The notes under the pieces are model-generated. The model was not told the origin of the DNA and searched no databases. It worked only from the letters and a program-made list of their open reading frames with translations. Below, piece after piece: positions 5,385 to 7,702 of a stretch of 7,702 nt of DNA. The DNA comes from Thermaceae bacterium. Its GTDB lineage: Bacteria; Deinococcota; Deinococci; Deinococcales; Marinithermaceae. The stretch's first letter is position 1, and the number at the start of each line of letters is the position of its first letter. Location: contig JALSJG010000269.1 of assembly GCA_026989475.1 (NCBI GenBank), positions 1-7,702 of the forward strand, written 5' to 3'. The position numbers and the translations under genes are program-made.

Positions 5385-5918
5385 GTGGAGGAAAGGATCG
5401 CCCGCTACCTCGAGCTCCTCCGCCGCTACGGCGCGGTCGCCGACCTCTCCTCAGGGCGGGTTCTGGAAGACCCCGCCCGCCTCCTCGAGGCCGCCCGGGC
5501 CTACGCCGGGGTGCTCCCCCAGGGGATCCGGGTCCTCGACCTCGGCGCCGGGGCGGGATGGCCGGGAATTCCCCTCGCGATCCTCCGGCCCGACCTCGCG
5601 CTCACCCTGGCGGAGCGGCGGAAGAAGCGGGCGGCGTTTTTGGATCTGGTCCGGGCCCGCCTCGGGCTTGCAAACGTTCGGGTCTTTGCGGGGGACGTGC
5701 GCAACCTCTCGGGGCGGTTTCCTTACATCACCGCCCAGGCGGTGGCTCCCTTTCCCGAGATTCACCGCCTCACCGCCCATCTCGAGCCCCAGGTTTTGGT
5801 CTCGGTGAAGGGCCCCGGCTGGGAGGAAGAGGTGGCCGCGCTCGGGGGGCGGGTGTTTCACGTGAAACCCCTCGGCGAGGGGGGTACGCTGGTGGCGGTC
5901 GAGGTGGGGGAGCGGTGA
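5385..5918 (+). CDS. rsmG: 16S rRNA (guanine527-N7)-methyltransferase RsmG (GidB), short and divergent
   Basis: RsmG uses S-adenosylmethionine to make m7G527 in 16S rRNA, near the streptomycin site. The 177-residue product has the SAM-binding motif VLDLGAGAGWPG (50-61), then ERRKKRAAFLDLV (77-89), a GL.NVRV strand (94-100) and VSVKGPG (139-145), in the family's order. It is shorter than usual (about 207 in E. coli, about 249 in T. thermophilus from memory). The typical N-terminal NLTA and HxxDSL motifs are missing or reduced to DLSS and LLEAARAY. The conserved Arg of the (S/A)RA motif is Gln118 (TAQAV). The GTG start lies 1 bp after the mnmG stop with a weak GGAAGG at 5370-5375. Position and core motifs make the family secure; full activity is less certain. 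Codons 157-162 coincide with a parS site. Confidence 0.9.
   Translation: MEERIARYLELLRRYGAVADLSSGRVLEDPARLLEAARAYAGVLPQGIRVLDLGAGAGWPGIPLAILRPDLALTLAERRKKRAAFLDLVRARLGLANVRVFAGDVRNLSGRFPYITAQAVAPFPEIHRLTAHLEPQVLVSVKGPGWEEEVAALGGRVFHVKPLGEGGTLVAVEVGER
5854..5869. promoter_or_regulatory. parS: parS site 2, inside the 3' end of rsmG
   Basis: TGTTTCACGTGAAACC matches the consensus parS TGTTTCACGTGAAACA at 15/16, with a perfect 14-bp palindromic core (5855-5868). It lies in rsmG in a different reading phase from site 1 and encodes V-F-H-V-K-P (157-162), just 45 bp before the parA start codon. ParB bound here would sit directly upstream of parA, so it could also influence parAB expression; that is inference. 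Confidence 0.92.
5901..5906 (+). promoter_or_regulatory. Ribosome binding site of parA
   Basis: GAGGTG matches the anti-Shine-Dalgarno partner and lies 8 nt before the GTG at 5915. It supports that start over any position further upstream, where the same frame stays open through rsmG. Confidence 0.6.
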
Positions 5919-6658
5919 TCCTGGCCATCGCCAACCAGAAGGGCGGGGTGGGCAAGACCACCACCGCGATCAACCTCGCCGCCAGCCTGGCGGAGAAGGG
6001 GCGGCGGGTGCTGCTCGCCGACCTCGACCCCCAGGCCAACGCGACTTCAGGGCTTGGGGCGGTACCCGGAGAGCCCGACCTCGGGGACTACCTCCTCGGG
6101 GACGCCGCGTTTGGCGAGGTGCGGCTTTCCCTTAAGGACCTCGGCTTCGACCTGGCCCCCGCCGGCGAGCGGCTGCTCGCACTGGTGGCGGCGCCCCCCG
6201 ACCCCGCTGCTGCTCGTCGGCTATCCGCCCTGGGCGAGGGCTACGACTACGTGATCCTGGACACCCCCCCGAGCGTGGGGCCGCTCTCCCTGCTCGCGCT
6301 CTTCGCCGCCGGCGGGGTGGTGGTGCCGCTCCAGACCGAGTACTACGCCCTCGAGGGGCTGGCCCAGCTTCTCCGGACGCTGGACGAGGTGCGGCTTCGG
6401 CAAAACCCAAGGCTCCGCCTCCTCGGCATCCTCCTCACCATGTACGACCGCCGCACGGTGCTCGCCCGCCAGGTGGTCGAAGAGGTGCGGAAACATTTCG
6501 GGGACAAGGTCTTCGAGGCGGTGATTCCGCGAAGCGTGCGTCTGGCCGAGGCCCCGAGCTTCGGGCTCCCCGTGGTGCACTACGCCCCCGGGAGCCCGGC
6601 CTCCTGGGCCTACCACGCCTTCGCCAGGGAGGTGATTTTGCGTGTCGAGACGGCGTAG
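5915..6658 (+). CDS. parA: Chromosome partitioning ATPase ParA (Soj)
   Basis: ParA/Soj is a deviant Walker ATPase. ATP-bound dimers coat the nucleoid; ParB-parS complexes stimulate hydrolysis, moving origins apart. In many bacteria Soj also regulates DnaA. From the GTG at 5915 the product is 247 residues. It has the deviant Walker A KGGVGKTTT (9-17; signature Lys9, Lys14), the switch/Walker A' region DLDPQANATSGLG (36-48; Asp38 aligns with the hydrolysis-critical Asp44 of T. thermophilus Soj), Walker B YVILDTPPS (112-120), LLTMYDRRT and a C-terminal PRSVRLAEAPSFGLPV. The start codon overlaps the rsmG stop in GTGA (5915-5918), implying translational coupling. The frame is open upstream into rsmG, but the protein family begins here; T. 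thermophilus Soj has only about six more residues. The usual LTLNAL after Walker B is LSLLAL. Confidence 0.96.
   Translation: MILAIANQKGGVGKTTTAINLAASLAEKGRRVLLADLDPQANATSGLGAVPGEPDLGDYLLGDAAFGEVRLSLKDLGFDLAPAGERLLALVAAPPDPAAARRLSALGEGYDYVILDTPPSVGPLSLLALFAAGGVVVPLQTEYYALEGLAQLLRTLDEVRLRQNPRLRLLGILLTMYDRRTVLARQVVEEVRKHFGDKVFEAVIPRSVRLAEAPSFGLPVVHYAPGSPASWAYHAFAREVILRVETA
6627..6635 (+). promoter_or_regulatory. Strong ribosome binding site of parB inside parA
   Basis: GGGAGGTGA lies within the last codons of parA with a 6-nt spacer to the GTG at 6642. It decides the parB start and gives parB its own efficient initiation despite overlapping parA. Confidence 0.85.
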
Positions 6659-7460
6659 CGGGCTGGGGCGGGGGCTCGACGCCCTCCTTTCCGCCCCCGA
6701 GGGGGGCGAGCGGTTGGTCCGGCTGCCCCTTGCCCTGATCGAGGCGGGTTCGGTGCAGCCCCGGGGCCGGTTCGACGAGGCGGCGCTCGAGGAGCTCGCC
6801 GCCTCGATTCGGGAGAAGGGGCTTTTGCAGCCGGTGGTCGTCCGCCCCAAGGGGGACGGCTACGAGCTCGTGGCCGGCGAGCGGCGCTACCGCGCCGCCC
6901 AGCGGGCGGGGCTTACCGAGATCCCGGCGATCGTTCGCGAGCTCGATGACCGGGCTGCGCTCGAGCTCGCCCTGGTGGAAAACCTCCAGCGGGAGGACCT
7001 CTCCCCGGTGGAGGAGGCGAGGGGGTACGCGCGCCTTTCCGAGATGGGCCTCTCCCACGAGGAGATCGCCCGCCGGGTGGGCAAGAGCCGGAGCGCGGTG
7101 ACCAACGCCCTCAGGCTCCTGCAGCTTCCTGAGGAGGCGCTCGCCGCCCTCGACGAGGGGCGGATCACCGCCGGGCACGCCCGGGCCCTCCTCATGCTCC
7201 CCGAGGAGAGGCGGCTATGGGGGCTCCGGGAGATTTTGGAAAAGGGCCTCTCGGTGCGCCAGGCCGAGAAGCTAAAGGACCGGCTGAAGGCCGCTCCCCG
7301 GCGCTCCGAACCCCATCCCGAGCTCGTCCGGGCGCTGGAGGAGCGGCTTGGGATCCGGGTGCGGATCACCGGCCGCCGGCGGGGCCGGGTCGAGCTCTTC
7401 TTTGCGAGCGAGGAGGAACTCAAGGGAATCCTCGAGCTCCTCGGCGCCGACGATACCTAG
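6642..7460 (+). CDS. parB: Chromosome partitioning protein ParB (Spo0J), parS-binding CTPase
   Basis: ParB binds parS, uses CTP to close into a sliding clamp that spreads on DNA, recruits SMC and activates ParA. The 272-residue product starts with the short basic tail RRRSGLGRGLDALLS (3-17), which in this family stimulates ParA ATPase. The CTP-binding N-domain follows, with QPRGRFDEAALEELAASI (39-56), GLLQPVVVR (60-68), the GERRYRAAQ motif (79-87) and ENLQREDLSPVEEA (113-126). A helix-turn-helix lies around 137-158 (LSHEEIARRVGKSRSAVTNA). A charged linker (about 205-225) leads to a small C-terminal dimerisation domain (about 226-272). The GTG start is fixed by a strong ribosome site and overlaps parA by 17 bp. 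Length fits the family (T. thermophilus Spo0J is about 269). It ends tail to tail with a ComEC-like gene. Confidence 0.97.
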   Translation: MSRRRSGLGRGLDALLSAPEGGERLVRLPLALIEAGSVQPRGRFDEAALEELAASIREKGLLQPVVVRPKGDGYELVAGERRYRAAQRAGLTEIPAIVRELDDRAALELALVENLQREDLSPVEEARGYARLSEMGLSHEEIARRVGKSRSAVTNALRLLQLPEEALAALDEGRITAGHARALLMLPEERRLWGLREILEKGLSVRQAEKLKDRLKAAPRRSEPHPELVRALEERLGIRVRITGRRRGRVELFFASEEELKGILELLGADDT

Positions 7461-7702
7461 GGCCCGAGCCGGACCCGGATCGCCCCCTCGAGGTCGGTGC
7501 GGTGCACCCGGGCGCCGGCGGCCCGGATCCGCTCGAGGGTCCTCGCGCTCGGGTGACCGAAGGGGTTTTTGCCCACCCCGACGAGCACCACCCTGGGCCG
7601 GGCCTTTTCGAGCACGATCTGGCCGGTTCCGTTTTCCGCCCCGTGATGGCTCGCCACCAGCAGGTCGGCGGGTAGATCCGGGAGGCCGTCCTCGAAGCGC
7701 CT
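7457..7702 (-). CDS. comEC: C-terminal part of a ComEC/Rec2-type metallo-beta-lactamase-fold protein (5' end beyond window)
   Basis: Only the last 81 residues are present; the frame is open to base 7702. They contain PADLLVASHHGAENG (11-25), matching the HHG metal-ligand region seen late in ComEC metallo-beta-lactamase domains, then RPRVVLVGVGKNPFGHPSARTLERIRAAGARVHRTDLEGAIRV (35-77), which matches the typical ComEC ending (GHP...L..L...G..V.RTD..G). ComEC is the inner-membrane channel for DNA uptake in natural transformation, and its C-terminal domain is thought to be a nuclease. The membrane part would lie outside the window, so a stand-alone ComEC-like hydrolase cannot be excluded. It converges on parB with a shared CTAG and has no visible terminator. 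Confidence 0.75.
   Translation of the reverse strand, partial: RRFEDGLPDLPADLLVASHHGAENGTGQIVLEKARPRVVLVGVGKNPFGHPSARTLERIRAAGARVHRTDLEGAIRVRLGP

Noticed and set aside
5558..5914. Extension of the ParA frame upstream through rsmG, suggesting a longer N-terminus
   Set aside because: The extension is low-complexity shadow sequence of rsmG; ParA family proteins start a few residues before KGGVGKT, and a GTG with a ribosome site lies there.

Overview
This window is the replication-origin neighbourhood of a bacterial chromosome. The gene order, running eno, dnaN, oriC, dnaA, mnmG, rsmG, parA (soj), parB (spo0J), matches what I know of Thermus thermophilus. The proteins also resemble Thermus homologues: DnaA has the stretches HTWFERIRPLG and FVVGPNNQMAHAAALAVAES, and DnaN has MEGSFPDYQRVIP and ends in VVVPLRV. 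With the very high G+C (roughly 70% by eye), this suggests a member of the Thermales (Deinococcota), probably a relative of Thermus rather than Thermus itself. The placement rests on remembered homologues, not on a search.

Left part, minus strand. dnaA (2175-3500), then dnaN (815-1900), then eno (793 down to the left edge, cut off) all read leftward. dnaA and dnaN are separated by a 274-bp gap, the longest non-coding stretch here. It holds the origin: about nine good and four weak DnaA boxes in two groups of opposite orientation, with a relatively AT-rich segment next to the dnaN start. dnaN and eno are 21 bp apart and probably co-transcribed.

Middle and right, plus strand. A divergent intergenic region of 47 bp (59 bp if mnmG starts at the second ATG) separates dnaA from mnmG. 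mnmG, rsmG, parA and parB form a tightly packed operon: a 1-bp gap, a 4-bp overlap and a 17-bp overlap. It combines two RNA-modifying enzymes (tRNA wobble uridine, 16S rRNA m7G) with the chromosome-segregation pair. Two parS sites lie inside genes, one in the first codons of mnmG and one near the end of rsmG. The centromere, its ParB binding protein and the ParA ATPase are thus all within about 5.5 kb of the origin.

Right edge. The 3' end of a minus-strand gene for a ComEC/Rec2-type metallo-beta-lactamase-fold protein meets parB tail to tail; one CTAG supplies both stop codons.

I see no mobile element, CRISPR array, tRNA, rRNA or unknown gene cluster. The most interesting points are the helically phased DnaA-box array with a quasi-palindrome at its centre, the extended parS palindrome on the mnmG start, the second parS inside rsmG, and the short, divergent RsmG. 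There is no sign of a wholly new system.
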